This document shows positions 5,949 through 5,988 of a stretch of 5,988 nt of DNA, in pieces; position 1 is the stretch's first letter; each line of letters opens with the position of its first letter. The stretch is from Candidatus Zixiibacteriota bacterium (GTDB taxonomy: Bacteria; Zixibacteria; MSB-5A5; GN15; PGXB01), in the NCBI GenBank assembly GCA_024230695.1, contig JAAERC010001248.1, positions 1 through 5,988 of the forward strand, in the 5' to 3' direction. The notes under the pieces are model-generated. The model saw only the letters and a program-made list of their open reading frames with translations, had not been told where the DNA came from and searched no databases. The position numbers were made by a program, and so were the translations under genes.

Positions 5949-5988
5949 ATGAAAAATAACAAATCGTATATTTTATTTCTGAATAACA
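5949..5988 (+). CDS. Possible start of a further plus-strand gene, cut by the window edge
   Basis: An ATG at 5949, 25 nt past the previous stop, opens a frame reading M-K-N-N-K-S-Y-I-L-F-L-N-N to the end of the window. The basic start and following hydrophobic residues would suit a signal peptide or membrane anchor. No clear Shine-Dalgarno sequence is present and only 13 codons are visible. If real, it would probably extend the operon. Function unknown. Confidence 0.35.
   Translation, partial: MKNNKSYILFLNN

Overview
The window appears to be bacterial chromosomal DNA from a Gram-negative organism. It is AT-rich with tightly packed genes, and two proteins carry export signals (one Sec, one twin-arginine). 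Nothing here fixes the taxon. An uncultured, probably anaerobic lineage of the FCB / Zixibacteria / deltaproteobacterial type is my guess from gene content. No tRNA, rRNA, CRISPR array, insertion sequence or phage gene was found.

Layout: positions 1-24 hold what looks like the first eight codons of a minus-strand gene running off the left edge. Positions 94-1614 (minus) encode a two-domain protein: a Memo-like domain (AmmeMemoRadiSam system protein B) fused to an AMMECR1 domain (system protein A), behind a Sec-type signal peptide. An 84-bp divergent intergenic region (1615-1698) holds a plausible back-to-back promoter pair whose -35 boxes form one palindrome. To the right, three plus-strand genes are joined by 4-nt and 1-nt stop/start overlaps: a DUF362 protein (1699-2619), the AmmeMemoRadiSam radical SAM enzyme with a twin-arginine leader (2616-3767), and a large membrane protein with an embedded spermidine-synthase-like domain (3767-5923). 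A further gene may start at 5949 and run off the right edge.

Together, the window carries all three parts of the AmmeMemoRadiSam system (A, B and radical SAM), whose biochemical role is, to my knowledge, unknown. Two features stand out. A and B are one polypeptide, and both that fusion and the radical SAM enzyme carry apparent export signals, suggesting a version that acts at or outside the inner membrane. The operon adds a DUF362 protein and a polytopic membrane protein whose aminopropyltransferase-like domain has lost the expected acidic catalytic residues. My inference is that these four genes form one functional unit, with the membrane protein as possible anchor or transporter. The sequence does not show the substrate.
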